From: Acidobacteria subdivision 13 bacterium RH2 MAG17b
Lineage (GTDB): Bacteria > Acidobacteriota > Terriglobia > UBA7540
Assembly: GCA_002197525.1 (NCBI GenBank)
Contig: NFUN01000019.1
Coordinates: forward strand, 1 to 64,000
Direction: 5' to 3'
Length of the DNA stretch: 64,000 bases
The notes beneath the pieces were generated by a model. The model was given only the letters and a program-made list of their open reading frames with translations. It ran no database searches and was not told where the DNA came from. Within the stretch, counting starts at the first letter, position 1. Each line of letters opens with the position of its first letter. Made by a program: the position numbers and the translations under genes. Below are positions 55,019-63,178 of this stretch, piece after piece.

Positions 55019-56041
55019 ATGAACGGCCTAAATTCAGAACGATATTCCCGGCAGATCCTCTTTCCGCCCATCGGGCGCGAAGGCCAGGAAAAGCTGCGCA
55101 ACGCGCAGGCCGTAATCCTCGGCTGCGGCGCGCTGGGCACGGCGCAAGCTACGCTGCTCGCTCGCGCGGGCTGCGGAAAGCTGCGCATCGTGGACCGTGA
55201 CTACGTGGAGGAAAGCAACCTGCAGCGCCAGATGCTTTTTGACGAATCTGACGCCGCCCAAAGGCTTCCCAAGGCAGTCGCGGCGCAGCGGAAATTGCAG
55301 CTCATCAATTCGGACATTAAGGTTGAGGGTATCGTGGCCGACGCCCGTGGCAGCAACATCGAGGAATTGATTGCCGGCTCCAACCTGATTTTGGACGGGT
55401 GCGACAATTTCGAAACCCGCTTCTTGCTGAACGACGCCGCCGTGAAACACAACATTCCCTGGATATACGGCGCGGTCGTGGGCAGTTACGGCGTTACGCT
55501 CACGGTTCTGCCGGGCCGCACCGCTTGCCTGGCTTGCGCGTTGCCGGAACCTCCCCAAGGGCTTGGCGAGACCTGTGACACGGCGGGCGTCATCGGTCCG
55601 GCAGTGAGTTGGGTAGCGTCAATTCAGGTGGCCGAAGCGCTAAAAATCCTGCTGGGCTTGGAGGCGGAGCTGCACGGCAAGCTGATGGACTATGACATCT
55701 GGACGAACCGGCACCAGCAGGTGCGCGTCGCCCGCGACCCCGAGTGCCGCGTCTGCGGCAAGCGCGAGTTCGCTCACTTGAGCAGAAAGTTACCCGGCCA
55801 CATCGCGCTTTGCGGGAGAGACGCGGTACAAATCCATCAGAGCCAGCCGAGGAGCCTCGACCTTGCCGCGCTCAAGAACCGGCTTGCGGCATTCGGAGAA
55901 GTCCGCGCCAACGCCTACCTCCTGCAATGCCGCCTGGAACAATACGAACTCACAGTGTTTCCGGACGGCCGCGCCCTGATCAAGGGGACGCAGGACCCCG
56001 CCGTGGCTCGTTCGCTCTATGCGCGTTACATCGGCGCGTAG
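55019..56041 (+). CDS. ThiF/MoeB/HesA-family E1-like adenylyltransferase
   Basis: 340 residues. RYSRQILFPPIG at the start, nucleotide loop GCGALGTAQA (about 37-46), DRDYVEESNLQRQ (the ATP/Mg site) and zinc cysteines CLAC (ThiF/MoeB first pair) and CRVC (second pair) are all present; CDTAGVIGP contains the usual cysteine region. These enzymes adenylate the C-terminal glycine of ThiS or MoaD for sulfur transfer in thiamine or molybdopterin synthesis. The last 90 residues form an extra domain with no rhodanese cysteine motif. No thiS/moaD gene is adjacent, so the pathway is open. ATG 55019 is chosen at the family start. Confidence 0.85.
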   Translation: MNGLNSERYSRQILFPPIGREGQEKLRNAQAVILGCGALGTAQATLLARAGCGKLRIVDRDYVEESNLQRQMLFDESDAAQRLPKAVAAQRKLQLINSDIKVEGIVADARGSNIEELIAGSNLILDGCDNFETRFLLNDAAVKHNIPWIYGAVVGSYGVTLTVLPGRTACLACALPEPPQGLGETCDTAGVIGPAVSWVASIQVAEALKILLGLEAELHGKLMDYDIWTNRHQQVRVARDPECRVCGKREFAHLSRKLPGHIALCGRDAVQIHQSQPRSLDLAALKNRLAAFGEVRANAYLLQCRLEQYELTVFPDGRALIKGTQDPAVARSLYARYIGA

Positions 56042-56135
56042 CAGCCCCAACGAGGAGCGGTTGCCGGGCCTGTTGTTGCAACCCCGGCGTGGCTTTTGAC
56101 ATCCAGATTGATAGGGATATGGCCGAGTGGCGCCT

Positions 56136-57779
56136 ATGAAGCCTATGTCGAGTCTGCCTTTCCGGGTTCTGTATGCCACACTCTTCGTGGCGCTCGCTGC
56201 TGGCGCGGCGCGGTCTCAGGAAAACCCTGCGGCGCGCGTGGCGCGCCTTAGCTTTGTCGAAGGCTCTGTGAAGCTGGAGCCTGCCAACCTTTCAGAGTGG
56301 GCGATCGCCTCCGTCAACACACCCATCGAGCAGGGATACAAGCTCGCAACCACCAAAAACAGCTTTGCCGAAGTGCAATTTGAAGATGGCTCGACGGTTC
56401 GCGCCGGCGAATCCTCCGAGGTCGATTTCCGGAGGTTTTCGGCGGATTCAGCAGGAGAACCCGTCAATGAGGTTGCCCTGGCTCGGGGTTATGCAACCTT
56501 TCACGGTCTCTCCGAAACGGGAGGCGTGTATCGCGTGCGGGTGGCAGACGCCACAATCGACGCGCCGGAGCCGGCGGAGTTCCGCGTGGATCTGGATCAG
56601 GGCGCGGTGCGGGTGGAAGTGTTCAAAGGCTCGGTCGCGTATTCAGCGCCGCAAGGCAGTGCGCAGCTTGACGCCAACGGAGTGCTGATAGACGAGCCGG
56701 GTTCCGGGAAACCCTACAGCATTTCAACCGGCATCACGACCGATGGCTGGGACGCCTGGGTTGAAGCGCGGGATAGCGATCAGACCGCGGCGCAAAACCA
56801 GGCGGTGACGCCGGAGTCTTATTCAAGCTCTACTGGCTCTGATCTCTACGGCTGGAGCGACCTTTCCGATTACGGTTCGTGGGTCTACTTTGCGGGCTAC
56901 GGCTACGGCTGGTGCCCCGTGGTCTCCTACGGCTGGTCCCCTTACACTTACGGAAGATGGGCGTGGTATCCCGGCCTCGGCTACACGTGGATTTCCTACG
57001 AGCCGTGGGGATGGCTGCCGTTCCATTACGGGCGTTGGGGCTACATGCCCAACGGCTTCGGCTGGGCCTGGATTCCCGGAGGCTTTCAGACGTGGTCGCC
57101 CGCTACGGTGAACTGGTATCAAGGCGCGGGCTGGATCGGCTGGATGCCGCAGTTGGTGAACGGGGGATTTCCGCAAGCGGGTTGCGGACAGGCGGGTGGA
57201 TGCATTACGGCGATGGGCGTCCAGGCTTTTCAAAGCGGCCTGCCCGTAAGCTCAGAACACGTTCGCATCATCAGCGCTGAAAGGGCTCATTTAGTCGCGA
57301 AGCCGGGCATCCAACCGGCGCGTCTGGCAATGTTACCCGGCAGGCCGTTGGGTCCAGCCGTCTCTGAAGCCGCGAGGCCGCCGCGCGGTCCTGCTGCACA
57401 GGATGAGCTTGCTGACCAGGCGAACATGCATCGCGCCGCCATGATTCACGGGGGAGCGAGTCCAGCGTTAAATTCGTGGCGGCGGGCTTCGGCCTTCCTG
57501 CCCGTCTCAAAGCCGTTCGCTCCCTCGATCACAGAGCCTTCTCCGTTGCTGCACCCTGGCGTTTGGACGCCGCGCGCGGCGCCGCTCGCGACAACTCACT
57601 TCTCCCCCGTGCCTGACTTTATCCTGGGGGGCGCGCATCATTCGTTCGGAGCCGCGTCTTCTCCGCTCGGAATTCACGCCGCTACTCCACCCTCGACGCC
57701 TCACGTCGCCAATCCCAGGGTTTCAGGCGCGGTCGGGCCGCTCGGAGGCGGCGGTCACATCGGGCCCATGGGCCGCTAG
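56136..57779 (+). CDS. FecR-domain, DUF6600-type Trp/Tyr/Gly-rich secreted protein
   Basis: 547 residues. Signal peptide to about residue 25 (ARSQ), a FecR-like domain at about 30-190 (VEGSVKLE, EVQFEDGSTVRAGESSEVDF, FRVDLDQGAVRVEVFKGS), then from about 235 to 330 a repeated aromatic stretch (YGSWVYFAGYGYGWCP, SYGWSPYTYGRWAW, PWGWLPFHYGRWGYM) and a proline/alanine-rich tail. It would lie in the periplasm or at the surface. FecR domains elsewhere sense TonB receptors, but in this form it is probably structural. The start is uncertain between GTG 56127 and ATG 56136/56145. It converges with the MEMO gene, 6 bp apart. Confidence 0.75.
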   Translation: MKPMSSLPFRVLYATLFVALAAGAARSQENPAARVARLSFVEGSVKLEPANLSEWAIASVNTPIEQGYKLATTKNSFAEVQFEDGSTVRAGESSEVDFRRFSADSAGEPVNEVALARGYATFHGLSETGGVYRVRVADATIDAPEPAEFRVDLDQGAVRVEVFKGSVAYSAPQGSAQLDANGVLIDEPGSGKPYSISTGITTDGWDAWVEARDSDQTAAQNQAVTPESYSSSTGSDLYGWSDLSDYGSWVYFAGYGYGWCPVVSYGWSPYTYGRWAWYPGLGYTWISYEPWGWLPFHYGRWGYMPNGFGWAWIPGGFQTWSPATVNWYQGAGWIGWMPQLVNGGFPQAGCGQAGGCITAMGVQAFQSGLPVSSEHVRIISAERAHLVAKPGIQPARLAMLPGRPLGPAVSEAARPPRGPAAQDELADQANMHRAAMIHGGASPALNSWRRASAFLPVSKPFAPSITEPSPLLHPGVWTPRAAPLATTHFSPVPDFILGGAHHSFGAASSPLGIHAATPPSTPHVANPRVSGAVGPLGGGGHIGPMGR

Positions 57780-57785
57780 GAAGCG

Positions 57786-58616
57786 TTACTGAATTACAAT
57801 GCCTGCGTAACCTACCACGGAACGCCTATCGCCTCCGGCATCCGCGGAAGTGGCGTATTTCACGAGGCTCGCTTGGCTTGCTCCCAATGCTTTCATCGTC
57901 GCCAGAGTTGCGACAGCAGGACCGCTTCCGCACATCGTGATTCGTTCGCGGAAAATGACGTCGGAGAGACCTTTGGGGTCGAGGGCCAAAATTCTGTCAA
58001 TGGCCTTTTGATCCTTGGCTCGGGTGATGCCATCGGGTTCATAGTGGTTCATGTCGCTCGATGCGATCACGAAGACCGGCTTTGCGTACTCCCGAATCGC
58101 CTGCGCGAGCTGCTGCCCGAACGTTGCGAGCATTTCATAGCCCACGCCGCCGAGGGCAATCGGCACGAAGCTGAACGATTTCATCCTTCGCTGCAGAAAC
58201 GGGAGTTGCACTTCGAGCGAGTGCTCCTGGGCGTGGGCCGTCTCATCCTCCACCAGAAACTCGCAATGATGGAGGATTACATCCGCCAGATCCGAGTCAA
58301 TCGGCACATCACCAAGCGGCGTGCGCCATGCTCCGCGCGCCATGATCGCGAGCGGCTCCCCGCGCCCGAAATGATTGGGACCGAGAATAACGAACGAATC
58401 GCACGGCGGAAGATGCCGGTAAACCGCTCCTGCAACGCGCCCGGAATACATATAGCCCGCGTGCGGAGCAACGCAGGCCTTGGCCGCGCCCAACACTTCT
58501 TCCGGCTCAGCAGGCTCCGCGCCCAAGTACAGATCGACGGCTTGAGCGAGTTCTTCAGGATGGGAAGGATAAAATCGCCCTGCGACTGCGGGCTTCCGGA
58601 CGAACGAGGCGTCCAT
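57786..58616 (-). CDS. amrB: MEMO/AmmeMemoRadiSam system protein B
   Basis: 276 residues, the family's normal length. The metal-site residues known from human MEMO1 are conserved: H52 (APHAGYMYSG), H82 (GPNHFG) and C228 (TMCGSGP), plus SSDMNHYE near 186. In bacteria the protein usually travels with an AMMECR1-domain protein and a radical SAM enzyme; neither partner is adjacent here, and the radical SAM protein at 10465 is of another type. Function is unsettled. The gene is divergent from the ferrochelatase gene. Confidence 0.85.
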   Translation of the reverse strand: MDASFVRKPAVAGRFYPSHPEELAQAVDLYLGAEPAEPEEVLGAAKACVAPHAGYMYSGRVAGAVYRHLPPCDSFVILGPNHFGRGEPLAIMARGAWRTPLGDVPIDSDLADVILHHCEFLVEDETAHAQEHSLEVQLPFLQRRMKSFSFVPIALGGVGYEMLATFGQQLAQAIREYAKPVFVIASSDMNHYEPDGITRAKDQKAIDRILALDPKGLSDVIFRERITMCGSGPAVATLATMKALGASQASLVKYATSADAGGDRRSVVGYAGIVIQ

Positions 58617-58709
58617 GAGCCCATGCTAGTGTCCGCATCCCGCCCTGTCAAGAACGCCAAGCGAGACGGCCTGCCGCGCGCAAATCGCAACCTCAAGAAT
58701 AAGGTTATG

Positions 58710-58836
58710 CTATTGAGGTTTACAAATTATAGTGACGACCGCTACTGGTGCGCAGGTGTCCCCACCGGCGTCTTCCGGCGCTGAGGACAGCGCCGCTACA
58801 GTTAACGATGTCACTATAATTTGTAAGCCTCAATAG
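58710..58836. mobile_element. 127-bp MITE-like element before hemH
   Basis: The 30-base terminal inverted repeats begin CTATTGAGGTTTACAAATTA on the left and CTATTGAGGCTTACAAATTA on the complementary right end, with three mismatches in all. The interior contains GGCGCTG/CAGCGCC and GCCGGTG-type hairpins bordered by CGCCGCTAC. No flanking duplication is seen. Related ends occur at 33628 and 52849. It fills the divergent promoter space of the MEMO and ferrochelatase genes. Confidence 0.75.
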
Positions 58837-58852
58837 AACTGAGAGCGCGTTC

Positions 58853-59854
58853 ATGAACTACGATGCTGTTCTTGTTCTGTCGTTTGGAGGACCTGAGAAA
58901 AAAGAAGACGTCATTCCCTTCCTCGAAAACGTCCTGCGCGGCAAGAACGTTCCTCGCGCACGGATGCTGGAGGTCGCGGAGCATTACCACCATTTCGATG
59001 GCCGAAGCCCCATCAACGGCCAAAACCGCGAACTGATTGCGGCCCTTGAAGCCGAACTTGTGCGTCGCGGCCCCCGGCTGCCGGTTTATTGGGGAAACCG
59101 GAATTGGCATCCGCTGCTGGCTGATACGCTGCGAGCCATGAAGAAAGACGGCGTGCGCTGCGCGCTGGCATTTGCAACCTCCGCTTACAGTTCCTATTCC
59201 GGGTGCCGCCAGTATCTGGAGGATATTGCCCACGCCCGCGCTGCAGTGGGCAGCGGCGCTCCCGAAATTGACAAGTTGCGCACGTTCCACAACCATCCGG
59301 GTTTTATCGCGGCCACGGCCTCTCGCGTTTCCGGCGCCATGGCGGCAATTCCTATCGAGAGAAGAGAGGCGGCTCACCTGGTTTACACGGCGCATAGTAT
59401 TCCGCTCTCGATGGCCCGGCATTCCCGCTATGTTAAAGAGCTTGAGGAAACGTGCGCGCTGGTTTCCCATGCTCTCGGAAGAAATGGCGATCCTTTGGTT
59501 TACCAGAGCCGGAGCGGACCTCCGTCGCAGCCGTGGCTAGGACCCGATATTCTCGAGTACTTGCGCGGCCTTCCCGCTCGCGGGATTTCAGACGTCGTGA
59601 TCGCTCCCGCAGGATTCCTTTCCGACCATCTTGAGGTTCTTTACGATCTCGACACCGAAGCCAAAGCTCTATGCGATGAACTGGGCATCCGTATGGTGAG
59701 GGCTTCGACCGTGAGTTTACATCCGGATTTTATTGCAATGATTCGCGAGCTGATCCTGGAGCGCATCGAGGAAAACCACCCAAGAAAGGCTCTCGGCGTT
59801 ATGGGTGCAAGCCCGGACTTTTGCCCGGCGGGTTGCTGCCTTCCGCCACAGTGA
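58853..59854 (+). CDS. hemH: Ferrochelatase with probable [2Fe-2S] cysteines
   Basis: 333 residues. The metal-chelating histidine H181 lies in YTAHSIPLS and the catalytic glutamate in GFLSDHLEVLYD; SRSGPPSQPW is the usual substrate-loop motif. It inserts Fe2+ into a porphyrin, the last (or next-to-last, coproporphyrin route) step of heme synthesis. The C-terminus FCPAGCC and SGCRQY in the middle resemble the cysteine set that binds a [2Fe-2S] cluster in actinobacterial enzymes. No other heme gene is near. The 3' side meets a mobile-element-like repeat, 6 bp after the stop. Confidence 0.9.
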   Translation: MNYDAVLVLSFGGPEKKEDVIPFLENVLRGKNVPRARMLEVAEHYHHFDGRSPINGQNRELIAALEAELVRRGPRLPVYWGNRNWHPLLADTLRAMKKDGVRCALAFATSAYSSYSGCRQYLEDIAHARAAVGSGAPEIDKLRTFHNHPGFIAATASRVSGAMAAIPIERREAAHLVYTAHSIPLSMARHSRYVKELEETCALVSHALGRNGDPLVYQSRSGPPSQPWLGPDILEYLRGLPARGISDVVIAPAGFLSDHLEVLYDLDTEAKALCDELGIRMVRASTVSLHPDFIAMIRELILERIEENHPRKALGVMGASPDFCPAGCCLPPQ

Positions 59855-59860
59855 GTTTTA

Positions 59861-60018
59861 GAGTCTGTGTGAAAACTGCCGTTTTTGAGTTGGTGCGCAG
59901 CGTTCGCCGTCGAACGCTGCGGCTTGTTGATTTTGGCGTTGCGAACGGCAAAAAACCGCAGGGTTACAAACCAGACCCTGCGCTACAATTTCTACAGCCG
60001 CAGTTGTCACACAGACTC
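59861..60018. mobile_element. 158-bp MITE-like element, TTTA duplication at a stop codon
   Basis: The left end is GAGTCTGTGTGAAAACTGC, identical over 37 bases to the right end of the element at 45648-45768, and the right end is complementary (CAGTTGTCACACAGACTC). TTTA lies directly on both sides (59857-59860, 60019-60022); the right copy supplies the TAA stop of the Fe-S scaffold gene. The interior has AGCGTTCG/CGAACGCT and GCAGGGT/ACCCTGC hairpins. Confidence 0.8.
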
Positions 60019-60019
60019 T

Positions 60020-60391
60020 TTAGGCCGTTTTCGCAAGCTCTTGTAAGAGGCGTTGCAGGACTTCAGCGGCCAAAACAGCCGCGTGGCGGGATGCTGCAGG
60101 CAAGCCTCCCAGGGCTTCTTCAATGCTGGCCGGGGCAAGCGGTGAGAGAGAGTGGAACCGCTTATTTTCAAGGTACTCCGCCAGCCACGACCCGCAGGCG
60201 ATTGCGGGAACACAGCCGGCAGCCTTAAACCGCACTTGCGTCAGGATCTCGCCCTGCACTATGGCCGACAACTTGAGCGCGTCGCCGCATACTGGATTGC
60301 TGGCTTCAGCGGCAGCGCTTGGGTGCGCAATCTCGCCTGCGTTTCTGGGATGGTGAAAATGGTCGAGCAGCTTTTCGGAATAGTGTCCCAT
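60020..60391 (-). CDS. IscU/NifU-N-like Fe-S scaffold homologue, third Cys lost
   Basis: 123 residues. Start MGHYSEKLLDHFHHPRN is typical of IscU/NifU. Of the three cluster cysteines, C35 (NPVCGD) and C60 (AAGC) are kept with an extra C66, but the third, usually in a His-Cys-Ser-x-Leu motif, is alanine (SRHAAVLA, A104). It may hold a cluster differently or have another role. A start at 60469 would run into the ZIP gene; ATG 60391 fits the family. The stop codon lies in the duplication of the adjoining repeat element. Probably last in an operon with ychF and the ZIP gene. Confidence 0.8.
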   Translation of the reverse strand: MGHYSEKLLDHFHHPRNAGEIAHPSAAAEASNPVCGDALKLSAIVQGEILTQVRFKAAGCVPAIACGSWLAEYLENKRFHSLSPLAPASIEEALGGLPAASRHAAVLAAEVLQRLLQELAKTA

Positions 60392-60404
60392 GGTTGACGG
60401 CGTA

Positions 60405-61145
60405 TCAGGGTGTAGCGTGAGCGAAAAACACAACCCGGAGCAGCAGAACCAGGAACATTCCCGCTGCAATGGTCAACGCTACGCGAAGGCCGGGCATTTT
60501 GCTTACCTCCGGAATTAAATCTGATGCCGCGACGTAAAGCGTGACACCACCTGAGATGGCAAGCCCGCTACTCACGTGGCGGTGAAATGCGGCCATGGCC
60601 AGGACGCCTAAAATCCGCGAGACGCCGAGCGCCGTGACCGCAGCGATGCCCTTGGCTTCGCTTTTTTCTGCTGCGCGCATGATTGAAGCCATGGTGAACC
60701 CTTCGGGGACGTTGTGCAGGATCACCGCGCCAAAAATCACAGTGCCGAGCCATGTGGAAACAAGAAATCCCGAAGCGATGGCGACACCGTCAAAAAACGT
60801 ATGGATGAGCAGCCCGCCGAGAGCGGTATAGGCGACGCGCGGGTTCATAAATTCGGCGGTGTGCGTTTCCTCTCCAAAATGGAAATGGGCCGGCCAGGAG
60901 TGCTCAAAAACGTGAACGATGAAATAGCCCGCCAGAATGAACGCGGGGGCGCGCAGCGGGGCGAGGCGCAAGCTTTCCGGAACCATTTCCGTGAGCGTGG
61001 TAGCCAGCATGAAGCCGGAACCCAGGGCGATGAAGTAAGTGAGAAAAGATCGCCGCCACACACGGGCGTAGACAATGGCGCCGCCTAGAATATTGGCGAT
61101 TCCCGCCACGACGCCTAACACCAAGCTGATAGCCAGAGGGGACAT
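60405..61145 (-). CDS. ZIP-family divalent metal transporter
   Basis: 246 residues and eight predicted membrane helices. Helix 4 carries HTFFDG and helix 5 HNVPEG, the metal-binding pair of the ZIP family; a histidine loop (FEHSWPAHFHFGEETH) lies between helices 3 and 4. It would take up Zn2+, Fe2+ or Mn2+. ATG 61145 gives the common N-terminus; GTG 61199, overlapping the YchF stop (TAGTG), would add 18 residues and translational coupling. With ferrochelatase and an Fe-S scaffold homologue close by, iron is an attractive but unproved substrate. Confidence 0.85.
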   Translation of the reverse strand: MSPLAISLVLGVVAGIANILGGAIVYARVWRRSFLTYFIALGSGFMLATTLTEMVPESLRLAPLRAPAFILAGYFIVHVFEHSWPAHFHFGEETHTAEFMNPRVAYTALGGLLIHTFFDGVAIASGFLVSTWLGTVIFGAVILHNVPEGFTMASIMRAAEKSEAKGIAAVTALGVSRILGVLAMAAFHRHVSSGLAISGGVTLYVAASDLIPEVSKMPGLRVALTIAAGMFLVLLLRVVFFAHATP

Positions 61146-61198
61146 AGAAAGACTTTGGATAGCGCCACCGCACAACACTGCCAGCGCAAGTGAACACA

Positions 61199-62272
61199 CT
61201 ACGAAGAATGCCGGAAGTGGACGATTTCGCCGTCTCTCACGACGTACTCTTTCCCTTCCAACCGCAACTGGCCGCGGTTGCGGGCCTCTGCCAGGTTCCC
61301 GCAGGCCATGAGATCTTCATAGCTTACAACCTCTGCGCGGATAAAGCCTTTTTGGATATCGCTGTGAATTTCGCCTGCCGCTTCCCATGCTGTGGACCCG
61401 GAGCGGATCGTCCAGGCGCGGCACTCGTCTTCGCCGACTGTGAAGAAGGAGATCAGTCCGAGCAATCTGTAGCTGGATCGAATGACGCGCGCGATGGCTG
61501 ACTCCTTCAGACCGAAAGTTGCCATGAACTCCGCTGCCTCCGCATCACTCAGTTCGGCCAGCTCTGATTCCACTTTGCCGCAAACCGCCGTTACAGCCGT
61601 TTTGGGCCGCTGCTTGAGCCCGGTAGCCGCCGCGAATTCCTCCGCGGCGTCGGCTCGCGCGGCATCCTTTTCATTAAGGTTCAAAATGTACAGCATTGGT
61701 TTAATCGACAGAAACGTGAAGCCGCGCACCACCCGTTCCTGATCCGCAGAAAGAGCCGCTTCGCGCAACGGCGTCTGCTTTTCGAGGGCTTGCTTGCAAA
61801 CTCGCAACGCTTCAAGTTCCTTCTCCAGGGCTGGGCTTTTCTGTTTCTTCACATCCTTTTCGAGCCTCTCGATCCGTTTCTCCGCAACGCCGAGGTCAGA
61901 CAGGATCAACTCCAGTTCGACGTTCTCCATGTCGCGCTGCACCGCGGCTAGTTCGCCTGCATCATCACCAAAAGCGTACAAGACCAGCGCCAACGCCTGT
62001 ACCTCCCGCAGCGCCGCGCTTTGCGGGCCGGAGCGTACGACGTCAATGACGCTGCCCGGCATGTCCACATATTCCACGCTCGCATAAACGGTCTTTCGCG
62101 GCTGAAACATTTCCGTCAAACGGTCGAGACGCTGATCCGGCACCGGAACCACGCCTACATGAGCTTCCGGCCGGGTAGAGCCGGTACCGCTTCCGAGCGC
62201 CTTGGTGAGAATCCGAAAGAACGTGGTCTTCCCTGCCTGGGAAAGTCCTACAATGCCAATCTTTAGCAACAT
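61199..62272 (-). CDS. ychF: YchF/Obg-family ATPase
   Basis: 357 residues, near the family's 363. P-loop GLSQAGKTTFF (about 9-19), DMPG (Switch II), and NLNE in place of the GTP-specific NKxD, the mark of an ATP-preferring YchF. A coiled insertion (ERLEKDVKKQKSPALEKELEAL, about 133-155, cited only by its ends) and a C-terminal TGS domain (SFFTVGEDECRAW, ...HSDIQKGFIRAEVV) complete it. YchF binds the ribosome and is linked to oxidative-stress response. GAGGGA lies three bases before the ATG. Confidence 0.9.
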   Translation of the reverse strand: MLLKIGIVGLSQAGKTTFFRILTKALGSGTGSTRPEAHVGVVPVPDQRLDRLTEMFQPRKTVYASVEYVDMPGSVIDVVRSGPQSAALREVQALALVLYAFGDDAGELAAVQRDMENVELELILSDLGVAEKRIERLEKDVKKQKSPALEKELEALRVCKQALEKQTPLREAALSADQERVVRGFTFLSIKPMLYILNLNEKDAARADAAEEFAAATGLKQRPKTAVTAVCGKVESELAELSDAEAAEFMATFGLKESAIARVIRSSYRLLGLISFFTVGEDECRAWTIRSGSTAWEAAGEIHSDIQKGFIRAEVVSYEDLMACGNLAEARNRGQLRLEGKEYVVRDGEIVHFRHSS

Positions 62273-62371
62273 AGTCCCTCAGCCAGCCGGAACACCCGGC
62301 GAAATGCGTTCACAAAGCTAAAATTTCTCGACTTGTAACCAGGAAGGATCGAGCCGCCAATCACCAACGTC

Positions 62372-63160
62372 TTATCGAGCAACAACGGGAACGGCTGGTC
62401 GTGGCCAGGAGGCTGGATTGAAAAATTTGCCCTTAATGGGCGGGTGTTTCCATGGGCCATCACCAAAGACGGATTCCCAAGCGAGCTTGGACGCTTCGAA
62501 CAGCCAGGTCTTCGCGTATTTCCTGTTAAGCCACCAACCCCGTGGCTCAAAGCTGCCATCCTGAACGCCGTGCACCCAGAGCTGGGAGGCCGGCTGTGAG
62601 CCGGCTAGCGCGGCTCTCCAGATGTTGCCCGCGCGCCGCGTGTGGTAATTGGAAGTTACTACGATTACTTTTCTCCATCCCGCACTTTCCAGACATTGCC
62701 GGACAACTCCCGCTTCTTCGATCGTCGAGTCTGCATCTGAAACGCAGAACGCAATGTGGCTCGCAACCTGATTTCCGAAGCGGCTCTTGAAGTAGCCGAA
62801 CGCCTCGACGGGCACACTTTTGCCCCAGTAGCTCTTGGGCGGAAGGCTAAGCAGGAGATAGCCAACAATGCCCTGTTGCAGCAATCGCACGCCCTCGGCT
62901 GTGCGCGCCCGCAAGCCAATCTCTCCGCCATCCAACACCAGCGCCACATCGGCGTGCTTCGGGAGTGGATCGGTATGGACAAGAGCGTAACCGCCAAAGC
63001 GCAACAGCGCAATGAATGCAGCCGCGATCAGCACCCCGATGATTGCAACCGCACGAATCCAATGCCGGCCCGTTTGACCGGCCGCTCTTTCGTGCTGCGA
63101 ATTCTGTTCGTTGCCCGGCAAATATCCTGGCTCCTTAAGCAACGCGTCATGACGAGGCAT
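62372..63160 (-). CDS. DUF218 (YdcF/SanA/ElyC-like) membrane-anchored protein
   Basis: 262 residues. A single N-terminal membrane helix (about 34-55) follows a basic stretch, then the DUF218 domain with ALVLDGGEIGLRARTAEGV, VSDADSTIEEAG and VVTSNYHTRRA. The conserved acid/His/Arg residues suggest a nucleotide- or sugar-linked substrate; relatives affect envelope polysaccharides. AAGGA precedes the ATG. The deacetylase gene ends 18 bp upstream on the same strand, so the two are co-transcribed and may belong to an exopolysaccharide locus beyond the window. Confidence 0.8.
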   Translation of the reverse strand: MPRHDALLKEPGYLPGNEQNSQHERAAGQTGRHWIRAVAIIGVLIAAAFIALLRFGGYALVHTDPLPKHADVALVLDGGEIGLRARTAEGVRLLQQGIVGYLLLSLPPKSYWGKSVPVEAFGYFKSRFGNQVASHIAFCVSDADSTIEEAGVVRQCLESAGWRKVIVVTSNYHTRRAGNIWRAALAGSQPASQLWVHGVQDGSFEPRGWWLNRKYAKTWLFEASKLAWESVFGDGPWKHPPIKGKFFNPASWPRPAVPVVAR

Positions 63161-63178
63161 CGAAGCATCCTTCTGCGG

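Noticed and set aside
56114-56140. tRNA-like GGCCGAGTGGCGC before the FecR gene
   Set aside because: It resembles a D-arm only by chance; no acceptor stem, anticodon arm or T-loop sequence follows.
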